From JAICTV01 sp035634055 (lineage in GTDB: Bacteria; Planctomycetota; Phycisphaerae; Tepidisphaerales; Tepidisphaeraceae): a DNA stretch of 64,000 bases. Positions 34,751 through 45,903 of this stretch are shown piece after piece (the stretch's first letter is position 1; the number at the start of each line of letters is the position of its first letter). Location of the stretch: the NCBI GenBank assembly GCA_035634055.1, contig DASQDR010000147.1, positions 14,231-78,230 on the forward strand, written 5' to 3'. The notes beneath the pieces were generated by a model, which saw only the letters and a program-made list of their open reading frames with translations, was not told where the DNA came from and made no database searches. Position numbers and translations under genes: made by a program.

Positions 34751-35647
34751 ATGGAATTGAACCGGAACCACCTCGCCGTGTTCCACGCGGTCGCCCGCGC
34801 CGGCGGTTTCAGCCGGGCGGCGGACGCGCTGATGGTGAGCCAGCCGGCGGTGTCGCTCCAAGTGGCGGAGCTGGAGCGGGCGCTGGGGATGAAGCTGTTC
34901 GACCGCCTGCCGCGCGGCGTGCGCCTGACCGAGGCGGGGCGGGTGCTGAGCGACCACGCCGCCCGCATCGCCGCGATCGAGCAGGAAGCGCGCTCGGCGA
35001 TGCTGGAACTGAAGGGCCTGAAGCGCGGCCGGCTCTCGGTGGGCGCCAGCCAGACGATCGGGGTCTACCTGCTCCCGGAGGTGTTCGGCGCCTTCAGCCG
35101 CCGGCATCCTGATGTCAAGCTCGATCTGGAGATCGCCAACACCGACATCGTCCAGAAGAAGCTGGGCGACGGGTTGTTCGACCTGGCGCTTACCGAAGGG
35201 TTCATCGAATCGGAAGACCTCGAGGCGGCGGTGTTCCGGCAGGACGAGCTGGTTCCCATCGCGCCGCCGGAGCACGCGCTGCTCAAGCGCCGCGGGCGCG
35301 GCAAGCCGGTGACGGCGGCGGAGCTTTGCCGCGAGCCGCTGATCCTCCGCGAAACCGGCTCGGGCACCCGCGCCGTCGTCGAACACCACCTCGCGAAGCT
35401 CGGGCTGTCGATCCGCCCGATAATGTCGCTCGGCAGCACCGAGGCGGTGAAGCGCGCGGTCGCCTCTGGCATCGGCCTTGCCATCGTCTCCCGCCTGGCG
35501 TTGGAAACGGAGCTGAACGCCGGCGCGCTGGCGATCGTCCCCGTATCAGATCTCAAGATCCGCCGGCCGCTGCACCGGCTGGAGCTTCGCGGCAAGGAGC
35601 GGAGCGCCGCGACCAAGGCGTTCCTTGCCACGCTGGCCGGGAGCTAG
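34751..35647 (+). CDS. LysR-family transcriptional regulator
   Basis: 298 residues, ATG at 34751. N-terminal winged HTH (about 1-62: NHLAVFHAVARAGGFSRAADALMVSQPAVSLQVAELE, LFDRLPRGVRLTEAG), a linker helix, and a LysR substrate-binding domain (about 90-298: GRLSVGASQTIGVYLLPEVFGAFSRRHPDV, LALTEGFI, AVASGIGLAIVSRLALE). The GASQTIG-Y-LP signature recalls CysL/CbbR-type members. The co-inducer is unknown and there is no divergently transcribed target gene; upstream is the DUF4203-like gene on the same strand. Confidence 0.9.
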   Translation: MELNRNHLAVFHAVARAGGFSRAADALMVSQPAVSLQVAELERALGMKLFDRLPRGVRLTEAGRVLSDHAARIAAIEQEARSAMLELKGLKRGRLSVGASQTIGVYLLPEVFGAFSRRHPDVKLDLEIANTDIVQKKLGDGLFDLALTEGFIESEDLEAAVFRQDELVPIAPPEHALLKRRGRGKPVTAAELCREPLILRETGSGTRAVVEHHLAKLGLSIRPIMSLGSTEAVKRAVASGIGLAIVSRLALETELNAGALAIVPVSDLKIRRPLHRLELRGKERSAATKAFLATLAGS

Positions 35648-35801
35648 CGACACCAGCCCAAAACTGCCAAACGTGCAGCCCTGAACCCGCCCTGCGCCAA
35701 TTGGCAGCTTGCTGCCCCGCCCGCTCCTGCTGAGCCCGCCCGAACAGGCGGCGCAACTGCACGTATTACCATTGCTTACGCTACGTGAGCCACATCACTG
35801 C

Positions 35802-35818
35802 TTGGCCCTTTGTTTGCA
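35802..35818 (+). promoter_or_regulatory. Candidate sigma-54 (RpoN) promoter of clpB
   Basis: TTGGCCCTTTGTTTGCA matches the -24/-12 consensus TTGGCACGNNNNTTGCA at 11 of the 13 defined positions, with GG and GC exactly 12 bases apart. The predicted start is near 35829, about 20 bases before the GGAGGAGG ribosome-binding site. An inverted CACTGC...GCAGTG pair overlaps it. Confidence 0.45.
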
Positions 35819-35862
35819 GTGGCACATCCGACGCCACCCGCGTCATTGGAGGAGGTTTTAAC

Positions 35863-38496
<2,634 letters not shown>

Positions 38497-38536
38497 TCGC
38501 GGTTCCCGCCGCCAGCCCGGAAGCAGGAAGGCGCTC

Positions 38537-38570
38537 GAAGAACCCCGAGTTGATTCGCTCGGGGTTCTTC
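38537..38570 (+). terminator. Terminator hairpin after clpB
   Basis: GAAGAACCCCGAG (38537-38549) and CTCGGGGTTCTTC (38558-38570) are a perfect 13-bp stem with an 8-base loop. The stem itself supplies the T-rich 3' side (TTCTTCATT). Confidence 0.9.
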
Positions 38571-38615
38571 ATTGCGCGGCTGCGCCCGAGGGCATCGGTG
38601 GTATCATTTTGAGCG

Positions 38616-39560
38616 ATGGAAGAGATGGCGGCGTATCACGACTTCCGCTCCGTCTGCCAGGCGGTCATCGAGTACCTCCACCGCCGGATCGGCTTTGACC
38701 TCTGGCTGGTCACTCGCGTCGAGGGGGAGCAGTGGATCATCCTCCAGGTGGACGACCACGGCGGCTACGGCGTGCAGCCGGGCACCGTCTTCCGCTGGGC
38801 CGACACCTTCTGCTGCGAGATGGTCCGCGGCAACGGCCCGCACATCGCGCCGCGCACCGACTGCATCAAGATCTATTCCGATACGCCCATGTCGCGGGCA
38901 GTGAAGATCGGCGCCTATCTCGGCTACCCGCTGATGCGCGAGGACGGATCGGTCTTCGGCACGCTGTGCGCCATCCACCCCGCCCCGCAGCCGAACCAGA
39001 TCGTGCTGGAGCAGTCGCTGGTCGAGCTGCTCGCCCGGCTGATGGCGACGGTGCTGACGGCGGAGCTGAAGACGCTGGACGGCAAACGGCGGGAAGAGCG
39101 GCTGGCGGCGCAGAAGTTCATCGATCCCGTTACCGACCTGTTCGACCACCGCGGCTGGGGCATGCTGCTGGCGGCGGAGGAGGATCGCTGCGCCCGCTAC
39201 GGCAGCCCGGCGTGCGTCGTGATCATCGAGGTGCGCGACGGTGACGGCGACAGTGCCGGCGGGGGGGACGCGCCCGCGATTGACGAGGAACGGCTTCGCG
39301 TGGCCGCCGGCTGCATCACGGCCGTCACGCGGGGCAACGACGTCGTCGCCCGCGTCGGCGACAACAGCCTGGCAGTCCTTTGCGTCGAGTGCGATCGCGG
39401 CGGCTCGCGGGCGCTGGTGGCGCGTCTGAACGAGTCCCTCGCCGGTGAGCAGATCAACGCCTCGATCGGCGTCGCGCACCGCGCGCCGCCGTTGACGACG
39501 CTCCCGCACGCGTGGACCACCGCGACGCAGTCAGCGGCGTCGCGCGATGCATCTCCGTGA
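38616..39560 (+). CDS. GAF domain protein with degenerate GGDEF domain
   Basis: 314 residues, ATG at 38616 (a second ATG is 9 bases on). GAF domain (about 8-155: FRSVCQAVIEYLHRRIGFDLWLVTRVEG, AYLGYPLMREDGSVFGTLCAIHP), then a GGDEF-like fold (about 168-300) starting FIDPVTDLFDHRGW, which corresponds to the DxLTGLxNR start of diguanylate cyclases. The catalytic signature is lost: where RxGGDEFxxL is expected the protein reads ARVGDNSLAVLCVEC. It therefore cannot make cyclic di-GMP in the usual way and may act as a receptor or scaffold. It follows the clpB terminator, so it has its own promoter. Confidence 0.78.
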   Translation: MEEMAAYHDFRSVCQAVIEYLHRRIGFDLWLVTRVEGEQWIILQVDDHGGYGVQPGTVFRWADTFCCEMVRGNGPHIAPRTDCIKIYSDTPMSRAVKIGAYLGYPLMREDGSVFGTLCAIHPAPQPNQIVLEQSLVELLARLMATVLTAELKTLDGKRREERLAAQKFIDPVTDLFDHRGWGMLLAAEEDRCARYGSPACVVIIEVRDGDGDSAGGGDAPAIDEERLRVAAGCITAVTRGNDVVARVGDNSLAVLCVECDRGGSRALVARLNESLAGEQINASIGVAHRAPPLTTLPHAWTTATQSAASRDASP

Positions 39561-39647
39561 AGACTTTCGCGCGGCCGGCGACGGCGACCACGACGGCCAC
39601 ATCCCGCCAACAGTCACGCGCGCGACGACGTGCCGCGCGACCGCCAT

Positions 39648-39787
39648 CGTGGCTTGGGCATCTTGCCCGAGCGTTCGCGGCGACAGCCGCTCTTCCATTC
39701 CGACAGCGCGGTTCGCCGCGACCGGCGCGCGTCACGCGTTAAGAGCCGCTGGCGCGGCAAACGCTCGGGCGGGACGCCCAAGCCACG
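39648..39787. repeat. Inverted repeat with 47-base arms
   Basis: The left arm (39648-39694, starting CGTGGCTTGGGCATCTTGCC) and right arm (39741-39787) match at 40 of 47 positions after reverse complementation. The spacer is 46 bases. It fills most of the 295-bp gap between the convergent GAF/GGDEF and GH2 genes. Four of the seven differences are transitions, which still allow G-U pairing in RNA on one strand. Confidence 0.85.
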
Positions 39788-39855
39788 GGGATTTAACCCC
39801 GAGCGCCCATCAGGTGCCCAAGGCACTTCAACGGTTCACCGTCTCTAGCCGGCGG

Positions 39856-42519
39856 CTACTTCACCGGGCCCGGCAACCGCTGCGGCGGCGCGGCGGCTAG
39901 GCCGTTCTGCACCTCGAACGGCTTCACGTCAATCGTCACCGCGGCCGGCGGCAGGCCCTCGCGCTTTGCCGTCAGCTTGATCTGGCCCGGCTGCATCGTG
40001 GATCGGATGAAGACGCGATTGATGCCGCACTCAGTGTTGAGGTACGGATTGTTGGTCGACTTCGGCAGGTACTCGTTCACCCCGCCGCGCCAGACGCCCG
40101 GGCCGGTCATATCGAAGTCGACGCGGCTCTCGTCGGTGGGGCAGCGGATGCCCTGCTTGTCCACCACTTCAAAGTCAACGAAAGCGATATCCGCCCCGTC
40201 GGCCAGCAGCCCTTTCGGGCCGGTGTACACGGTCAGCTTCAGCGCCGACGGTTCGCCGGCGGTTTTCAGGACATGCTCGGCGACCGGCTTGCCGCCCTTG
40301 TAGCCAACCGCCTTGATCGACCCCGCCTGCCATGCGACGTCGGGGAAGGTGAAGATGAAGCCATTGGTCGGTTCACCCTTCTTCCCGATCGATTTGTCGT
40401 TGACGAACAGTTCCACCTGGTCCACGTGGCTCGCCGCCACGTGCATGGGCTTCTTTGTGTTGGCCGGATAGTTCCAGTGCCCGATCACGTGGATGTCCGG
40501 GTTGTCGTTTTGCATCACGCGGTAGGCGAAGTACGCCTGCTTCGGGATGCGCACCGCGTCGACCTTGCCGCTCACGCGGCAGACGGCGCTGTTGGGCATC
40601 CGCCCGTGCTGGTTGCTGTCGGCCCAGATGATCGACGCGTAGGCGGACCAGCGCGATTTCGACGGGTCGGTGTTGCTGATCCGGCGGGAGTAGAAGTCGT
40701 TGTAGCGCTTGGCTGCGGCGAGGCAGAACTGCTCGCTGTCGAGGTCCCAGGTGTCCTCCGGGCCCTTCTTGAAGCCGAAGTGCGGCGGGGTGAACTTGTC
40801 CCAGTACCGGCGGAGCGACTCGTCGCGGAAATCCTCGGTCTCGATGAACGGCGCGATATCGCGGCGCTCGGCGCTATAGGTTCGGAACATTGCCTTGGGG
40901 CCCTGGAGGCGGTCCGTCCGCTCGTCCTGCCCGACCATCACGCCGAACCACTCGGCCACCTTGGCGTTCTCGTCCACCTGTCCCTGCGCGGCGCCGGGGT
41001 CACGATCGGCAGGGTTGGAGACGTCGTTCCCCTGCGACGCGGGCAGCGACCGGCACCCCATGACCCGCCCGCCGCTGGGATCGAGCTCCTTGCGGATGTC
41101 CACCATCTGCTGCATGCGGTTAGCCGGGATGCCGTTGTTGCCCGCCTCCCAGAACAGGATGCTGGGGCTGTTGCGGTAGTAGATGATCGTCGCGCGCATC
41201 ACTTCGACGCGCTGCTCCCACTGGCGGTCGATCTTCGGGTTAGCTTCCTTGTCGCCGGCCGGGCAGACCTGCACGATGCCGAACTTATCGCACGCGTCGG
41301 ACTCCTGCTTCCGCGGGGCGATGTGCATCCAGCGCATGTAGTTCGCGTGCCCGTCGGCCATCAGCTTCGTGTCGAAGTCGTGCATCCAGTCGGGGTAGGC
41401 GGCGCCGACGGTGGCCCACTCGTTGGTGGTGCGCTGGGCGTAACCCTTGAGGTAGACGAACTTGTCGTTGATGTAGACGCCGCCGGTGCCGGCGCCGCCC
41501 TTGAATTCGGTTTTGCGGAAGCCGGTGGTCGTCCTGCTCACGTCCACCGCCTGCCCGCCAACGGTCAGGATCGTGTAGACGTCATACAGGTGCGGGGCAG
41601 ACGGGTCCCACCAGCGCAAATTGGTGGCGGGGCCGCTCGCCTTCATCACGGTGGTCTCGCCGCCGGCGGTGTCGTAGGTCTCGCCGCTAAGGGTGGCCAC
41701 GGCGTTGCCCGCGGCGTCGACGACAACCGCCGACAGCTCGATGGCGGCGTTGTCCGGCGACGCGTTGCGCACCTGCGACTCGATGTTGATGGTTGCCTTC
41801 TGCCCCGGCACGTCGTGGTCGGTCGCGTAGATGTAGATGCCGGTGGTCTTCAGGTTGTTGAGCAGGGGCAGCGTCTGGTGCACCGGCGGAAGCACGTGCA
41901 GGCGGACGTTGCGGTTGATGCCGCCATAGGACGGGTTGAAGTCCTTCGAGCCCCACTGGTAGCTGACGCCGGACGACTCTTCCTGGTAGTTGTTGGCGTT
42001 GGTCACCCAGACCGCTAGCAGGTTGTCCTTGTCGCCGAACTGCACGGCGTCGGTGATGTCCACGCCGACGGCGGTGACGCCGTCCTCGTGCTTGCCGAGC
42101 GGCTTGCCGTTCACCCAGAACTTCGCCGCCTGACGCATCCCCTCGAACTCCAGGATGATCCGGCTGCCCTTGGCGCTGTCGGGGAGCCGGAAGCGCTTGC
42201 GATAGCGCGCGGGGCCCAGGTACTGCTCGACCTCGCCGCCGCGACGGATCAGCCCGTCGAAGGTATCGACGTCGTTGTAGGTGTGCGGCGTGCTCACGTC
42301 CGCCCACTTCGCGTCATCGAACTCCGGCGCTTCGGACCCGGCCACGTCTTCCTTGATGAACTTCCAACCCGGGTTGAAGTTGTAGGTCATGCGCCCCGAC
42401 GCGGGCGGGGTGAACTTCGTGAGCTTCGCCGGCTGCTCCTGCTGCGCCATTGCGACGCGCTGCACGCCGGCAAGGAGAAGGACGGACAACAGGGCGACGA
42501 GCGGGATTCGTTTCGGCAC
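39856..42519 (-). CDS. GH2-family glycoside hydrolase, exported, with atypical acid/base motif
   Basis: 887 residues. I chose the GTG at 42519 because GAGG lies 6 bases upstream and it opens a clean signal peptide (PKRIPLVALLSVLLLAGVQRVAMA). The order is GH2: sugar-binding jelly roll (about 30-215: NPGWKFIKEDV, ARYRKRFRLPDSAKGSRIILEFEGMRQAAKFWVNG), an immunoglobulin-like domain (about 225-345), and a TIM barrel from about 350 (INDKFVYLKGYAQ). The usual acid/base motif GNE is replaced by GNN (about 460-462, in SPSILFWEAGNNG). The probable nucleophile region is PFIETEDFRDES. C-terminal beta domains follow. The likely substrate is a beta-galactoside or glucuronide in plant polysaccharide. Confidence 0.82.
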   Translation of the reverse strand: MPKRIPLVALLSVLLLAGVQRVAMAQQEQPAKLTKFTPPASGRMTYNFNPGWKFIKEDVAGSEAPEFDDAKWADVSTPHTYNDVDTFDGLIRRGGEVEQYLGPARYRKRFRLPDSAKGSRIILEFEGMRQAAKFWVNGKPLGKHEDGVTAVGVDITDAVQFGDKDNLLAVWVTNANNYQEESSGVSYQWGSKDFNPSYGGINRNVRLHVLPPVHQTLPLLNNLKTTGIYIYATDHDVPGQKATINIESQVRNASPDNAAIELSAVVVDAAGNAVATLSGETYDTAGGETTVMKASGPATNLRWWDPSAPHLYDVYTILTVGGQAVDVSRTTTGFRKTEFKGGAGTGGVYINDKFVYLKGYAQRTTNEWATVGAAYPDWMHDFDTKLMADGHANYMRWMHIAPRKQESDACDKFGIVQVCPAGDKEANPKIDRQWEQRVEVMRATIIYYRNSPSILFWEAGNNGIPANRMQQMVDIRKELDPSGGRVMGCRSLPASQGNDVSNPADRDPGAAQGQVDENAKVAEWFGVMVGQDERTDRLQGPKAMFRTYSAERRDIAPFIETEDFRDESLRRYWDKFTPPHFGFKKGPEDTWDLDSEQFCLAAAKRYNDFYSRRISNTDPSKSRWSAYASIIWADSNQHGRMPNSAVCRVSGKVDAVRIPKQAYFAYRVMQNDNPDIHVIGHWNYPANTKKPMHVAASHVDQVELFVNDKSIGKKGEPTNGFIFTFPDVAWQAGSIKAVGYKGGKPVAEHVLKTAGEPSALKLTVYTGPKGLLADGADIAFVDFEVVDKQGIRCPTDESRVDFDMTGPGVWRGGVNEYLPKSTNNPYLNTECGINRVFIRSTMQPGQIKLTAKREGLPPAAVTIDVKPFEVQNGLAAAPPQRLPGPVK

Positions 42520-42597
42520 GGGGCGCCTCTCTGCAAGCCTTGATCGGACACACACACTCACGCGCACTGAACCCACAACGGCGACGGGCGCGGCCCG

Positions 42598-45213
42598 CTA
42601 ATCGGGCCGGCCGTTGAGGGATTGGAAAGTATAACGCAGGTCCGGGTTTTCCGGGTCTGCGGCAAGCGCGTCCCGGTAAATTTGCGCCTGGCGGCCTGGG
42701 TCATCCGCCAGCCCCGCGGCCAGACCTTCGATGATGGCGCGCTTCGCGCGCAAGTGCGCGGCGAGCCGCGGGATGTTGATGTCGCCGGTACCCGGCGGCG
42801 CGTCGCCGTGGGCGAGACGGCTGATCTCCAGCAGATTTTCGACGCCCAGGCGACGCGGCTGCACGCCGATCTTCGGAGCGGCAAACTCGATCAGCGGGCG
42901 GTCGTCGGTGTCCGCCCTGGCGCCGGCAGCCATCGCGGCGACGGCGTCGTCGCCCGCCACGAAGTGGCTGAGCAGCAACGCGACGCTCCCCAAATTCACC
43001 TCTTCCAGCCGCCGGACAAGGTCGTCGTCCCCGTACCGCGCCGCAAGGCGCGATGCGTCGGGCGCGAGCGGCTCGCTGCTGGCGACGCACCCGACGACGG
43101 CCAGCTCGCCGATGGTGCCGTACCACAGGCTCACGTGCGGGAAGACCGAGCGGAGCGTCGCCGCGATCGTGCGCAGTTGCGGCATGGTCAACTGGTGCAT
43201 CGGTAGCCATTGGCAGACGATCCCGCCCGCCGCCAGCCGCTGCCGGCACAGGTCGTAGTACTCGCGGCTGAAGACGGTGCTCGAGCCGGAACTCATGGGG
43301 TGCAGGATGTCCAGGACGATCACGTCGTAGCGCTCGGTCGCGCCGGCGAGGTAGCCGCGGGCATCCTTGCGCACGACACGGACGTTGGGCCGCTCGAGCA
43401 CCCCGTCGTTCTCGGCCCGGAAGTGAGCCGCCGCCGCCTCGACGACCGCCGGCATGATCTCGACGCAATCGATGCGGCTCGGCCCGAGGTCGGCGATGCC
43501 GCGCACCGTCACGCCCGCCCCGAGCCCGACCGCCAGCACCAAGCGCGGGTCGCGGTGCAGCAGCATGGGGATGTGCCCGAGCCGGCGGTGGTCCTCCAGG
43601 CCCATCATGTCGGAGTTGTTCTGCGCGTAGAGGCGATTGGTCACCAGGTAGCGGCGCTGGAACGGGAGCAGCTCGACCACGCCGGTGATGCCGTAGGCGT
43701 CCTCGCGGTAGAAGCGCAGCGCCAGCAGGTCCTCCAGCGCCTGGCTGGGGTCAAGGAACGAGCTGGACATGCGCAGCCGGTCCCACGCCGGCACGACCGC
43801 GAGCAGCAGCGCCAACCCCAGGACCGCCGCGCGCGCCGGCCACGGCCGGAGCAGCGCGGCGCTGGTCAGCACGCTGAGGGCGGCCGGGACGATGATGGTC
43901 GCGCGCAGGCCCATCAGGTTGGCCAGCAGGAAGCCGCTCGCCACCGCGCCGCCCGCCGCCCCGAGCGCGTTTGCGGCCGACAGCAACCCGACGCGCCGCC
44001 CGAGCGAGGGCAATTCATCGATGACGATCGTCGTCACCAGCGGGAAGGCCGCGCCGCACAGGCTGCTGGGCACCAGCAGCACGAGGAACGTGTAGCCGAA
44101 GCGGATCATCGTGCCGGCGGTCCAGTAGGACTCGCCGTAGTCGCGCACCAGCGCGGTGTTGGTCTGAAGCTCGTTCAGCCAGTACGGGAAGCGATTGAGG
44201 ATCAGCAGCGCCGCCAGCCCGCACAGGCCAACGAGCGCCAGGACGATGCCGAGCTGCGTCACGAGCCCCGCCCGCAGCCGGCGCATGACCAGCGGCGTGG
44301 CGGCGCTGCCGAGTGCCGCGCCGCAGAGGAAGGCGGTCAGCACGATGGTGAAGTCGTAGACGCTGTCGCGGAAGAAAAACGTCAGCAGCCGCGCGAAGGC
44401 AACTTCGTACCCCATCCCAACGAATCCCGAGACGCCAAAGGCCAGCACGATGAGCGCCGGCTTCGCGCCAATCCGCGCCGGGGCCGCTTGCGGTTTCGGC
44501 GGAGGCTTCGCAGCCGACTTCCCCCCATGCGAAATTTTCCGCTCATCCATCCCAGGCGCGACCAGTGCCGCCGCAACCGGCGCCCGCCATCGCACCAGCG
44601 CCGCCGACGCGAGGTTGAGCGCGGCGGCGAGGAACAACGAGTTGCGCAGCCCCATGCCGGGCATCAGCACGAAGCCCGCCGCGAACGCGCCGCCCGCCGC
44701 CCCCATCGTGTTCAGCGCGTAATACAGCCCCGCCTCGCGGCCAGCCCGGCGCGCTTCAGGGGTGAGCAGCTTCAGGAAGACCGGCGTCGTGCCGCCCATC
44801 AGGTAGGTCGGGATGCCCAGCACGACGGCCGATCCGCCGACGCGGACGATCTGCTCGAGCAGGTCGCTCTCCCCGCCGCCGCGCGTCGCCATCGCCGCCA
44901 GCGCTGCGACCGCCCGGTAGAGCAGCGGCGAGAGCGCCATGAACGCGGCGATAGCGATCTGGATCCTTACCAGCAGCGCCCGCGGCGCCAGTCCCAGCCG
45001 ATCCGCCACGCGCCCGACGTGCCAGCTCCCCAACGCCAGCCCGAGCATGAAGCAGGCCATCAGCATCGCGATGGCGTACGCGGAGGTGCCGAAGATCAGG
45101 TGCAGGTAGCGCAGCCAGATCACCTCCGCCACCAGCGCCCCCGCGCCCGAGAACGTCGCGGCCAGCAGCAGCCCTGCTCTGCCTTCGGGACGGGTCTTGG
45201 GGTGAAGGGGCAT
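42598..45213 (-). CDS. Membrane protein with MFS-like region and spermidine-synthase-like domain
   Basis: 871 residues from the ATG at 45213, five bases after the DUF2585 stop. Residues 1-560 hold about 13 hydrophobic segments in two halves separated by a Lys/Pro-rich loop (about 220-250: ERKISHGGKSAAKPPPKPQ). Residues 575-780 are a Rossmann methyltransferase-like fold: NNSDMMGLEDHRRLGHIPMLLH, VLAVGLGAGVTVRGI, IDCVEIMPAVVEAA, DARGYLAGATERYDVIVLDILHP. This matches the membrane-linked spermidine-synthase-like family, whose substrate is unknown. A C-terminal helical repeat (ALAADPENPDLRY) looks TPR-like. Confidence 0.8.
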   Translation of the reverse strand: MPLHPKTRPEGRAGLLLAATFSGAGALVAEVIWLRYLHLIFGTSAYAIAMLMACFMLGLALGSWHVGRVADRLGLAPRALLVRIQIAIAAFMALSPLLYRAVAALAAMATRGGGESDLLEQIVRVGGSAVVLGIPTYLMGGTTPVFLKLLTPEARRAGREAGLYYALNTMGAAGGAFAAGFVLMPGMGLRNSLFLAAALNLASAALVRWRAPVAAALVAPGMDERKISHGGKSAAKPPPKPQAAPARIGAKPALIVLAFGVSGFVGMGYEVAFARLLTFFFRDSVYDFTIVLTAFLCGAALGSAATPLVMRRLRAGLVTQLGIVLALVGLCGLAALLILNRFPYWLNELQTNTALVRDYGESYWTAGTMIRFGYTFLVLLVPSSLCGAAFPLVTTIVIDELPSLGRRVGLLSAANALGAAGGAVASGFLLANLMGLRATIIVPAALSVLTSAALLRPWPARAAVLGLALLLAVVPAWDRLRMSSSFLDPSQALEDLLALRFYREDAYGITGVVELLPFQRRYLVTNRLYAQNNSDMMGLEDHRRLGHIPMLLHRDPRLVLAVGLGAGVTVRGIADLGPSRIDCVEIMPAVVEAAAAHFRAENDGVLERPNVRVVRKDARGYLAGATERYDVIVLDILHPMSSGSSTVFSREYYDLCRQRLAAGGIVCQWLPMHQLTMPQLRTIAATLRSVFPHVSLWYGTIGELAVVGCVASSEPLAPDASRLAARYGDDDLVRRLEEVNLGSVALLLSHFVAGDDAVAAMAAGARADTDDRPLIEFAAPKIGVQPRRLGVENLLEISRLAHGDAPPGTGDINIPRLAAHLRAKRAIIEGLAAGLADDPGRQAQIYRDALAADPENPDLRYTFQSLNGRPD

Positions 45214-45218
45214 AGAGC

Positions 45219-45824
45219 TCAACTTCCGGACTGCCACCGGCGGACGGCGTCGAGGGGCCACAGGAGCATCAGCACGTTGAGCACCAGGTTGTCGCGGATC
45301 ATCCACAACATCAGCAACTCGACGACAACGAAGATCGCGACCGAGCGCCACAAACCCAGCTTGCGCGCGAGGTAGAAGCCGAGGACGAAGCTGGCGACGT
45401 CGCCGACGGAATTGACGATCGAGTCGCCGGTATAGCCGAGCGAGACGGTTGCCTTGCGGTAACGCTCGATCACGATCGGGGAGTTCTCCAGCACCTCCCA
45501 GCCGATCTCGATGGCGGCGGCGATGGCGGCGCGGGCGCCCAGGGTGAGTTGGCGGCGGAATAGCCAGAGCAGCCCGAAGAACAATACGCCGTGCAGCACG
45601 TGCGAGAGGCTGTAGGCGTCCAGCAGGTGCTGCGAGTTGTGCTGCGATTGCACCACCCACGACACCGGGAACGACCGCCCGCACGCGCACCACCAGCCCC
45701 GCCCCTGCCAGCGCAGGTAGACCATCGCCAGCACGAGCAGCGCCAACGCCACGGCGGCACCGCGCGACCACAGCGGCGTCGGCGCGCGGGCGTCGGGCGG
45801 GCTGCCGAGGGACGTCACCGACAT
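45219..45824 (-). CDS. DUF2585 family membrane protein
   Basis: 201 residues from the ATG at 45824. Hydrophobic segments: GAAVALALLVLAMVYLRW, HVLHGVLFFGLLWLF, VASFVLGFYLARKLG and SVAIFVVVELLMLWMI. The DUF2585 core is visible as WWCACGRSFPVSWVVQSQHNSQHLLDAYSLSHVLHG, with its conserved CxCG and His residues, and EIGWEVLENSPIVIERYR. The family is uncharacterised. It is co-transcribed with, and ends 5 bp before, the spermidine-synthase-like gene. Confidence 0.87.
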   Translation of the reverse strand: MSVTSLGSPPDARAPTPLWSRGAAVALALLVLAMVYLRWQGRGWWCACGRSFPVSWVVQSQHNSQHLLDAYSLSHVLHGVLFFGLLWLFRRQLTLGARAAIAAAIEIGWEVLENSPIVIERYRKATVSLGYTGDSIVNSVGDVASFVLGFYLARKLGLWRSVAIFVVVELLMLWMIRDNLVLNVLMLLWPLDAVRRWQSGS

Positions 45825-45903
45825 GAACCCGCTCCCTCGCGCGGTGCCCCGCTCGCCTTCACCGCGGCGACGGGTCCCGAGCCGTCGGCTGCGCATCTGC
45901 CGC

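Noticed and set aside
35665..35720. CTGCCAA...TTGGCAG inverted repeat upstream of clpB as an HrcA or sigma-54 site
   Set aside because: The sequence does not match CIRCE, and the GG-to-GC distance is 8 bases, not the 12 required for sigma-54.
43210..45375. Long plus-strand frame opposite the spermidine-synthase-like gene
   Set aside because: Gln/Arg/His-rich antisense translation with no recognisable domain; the minus-strand gene has clear motifs.
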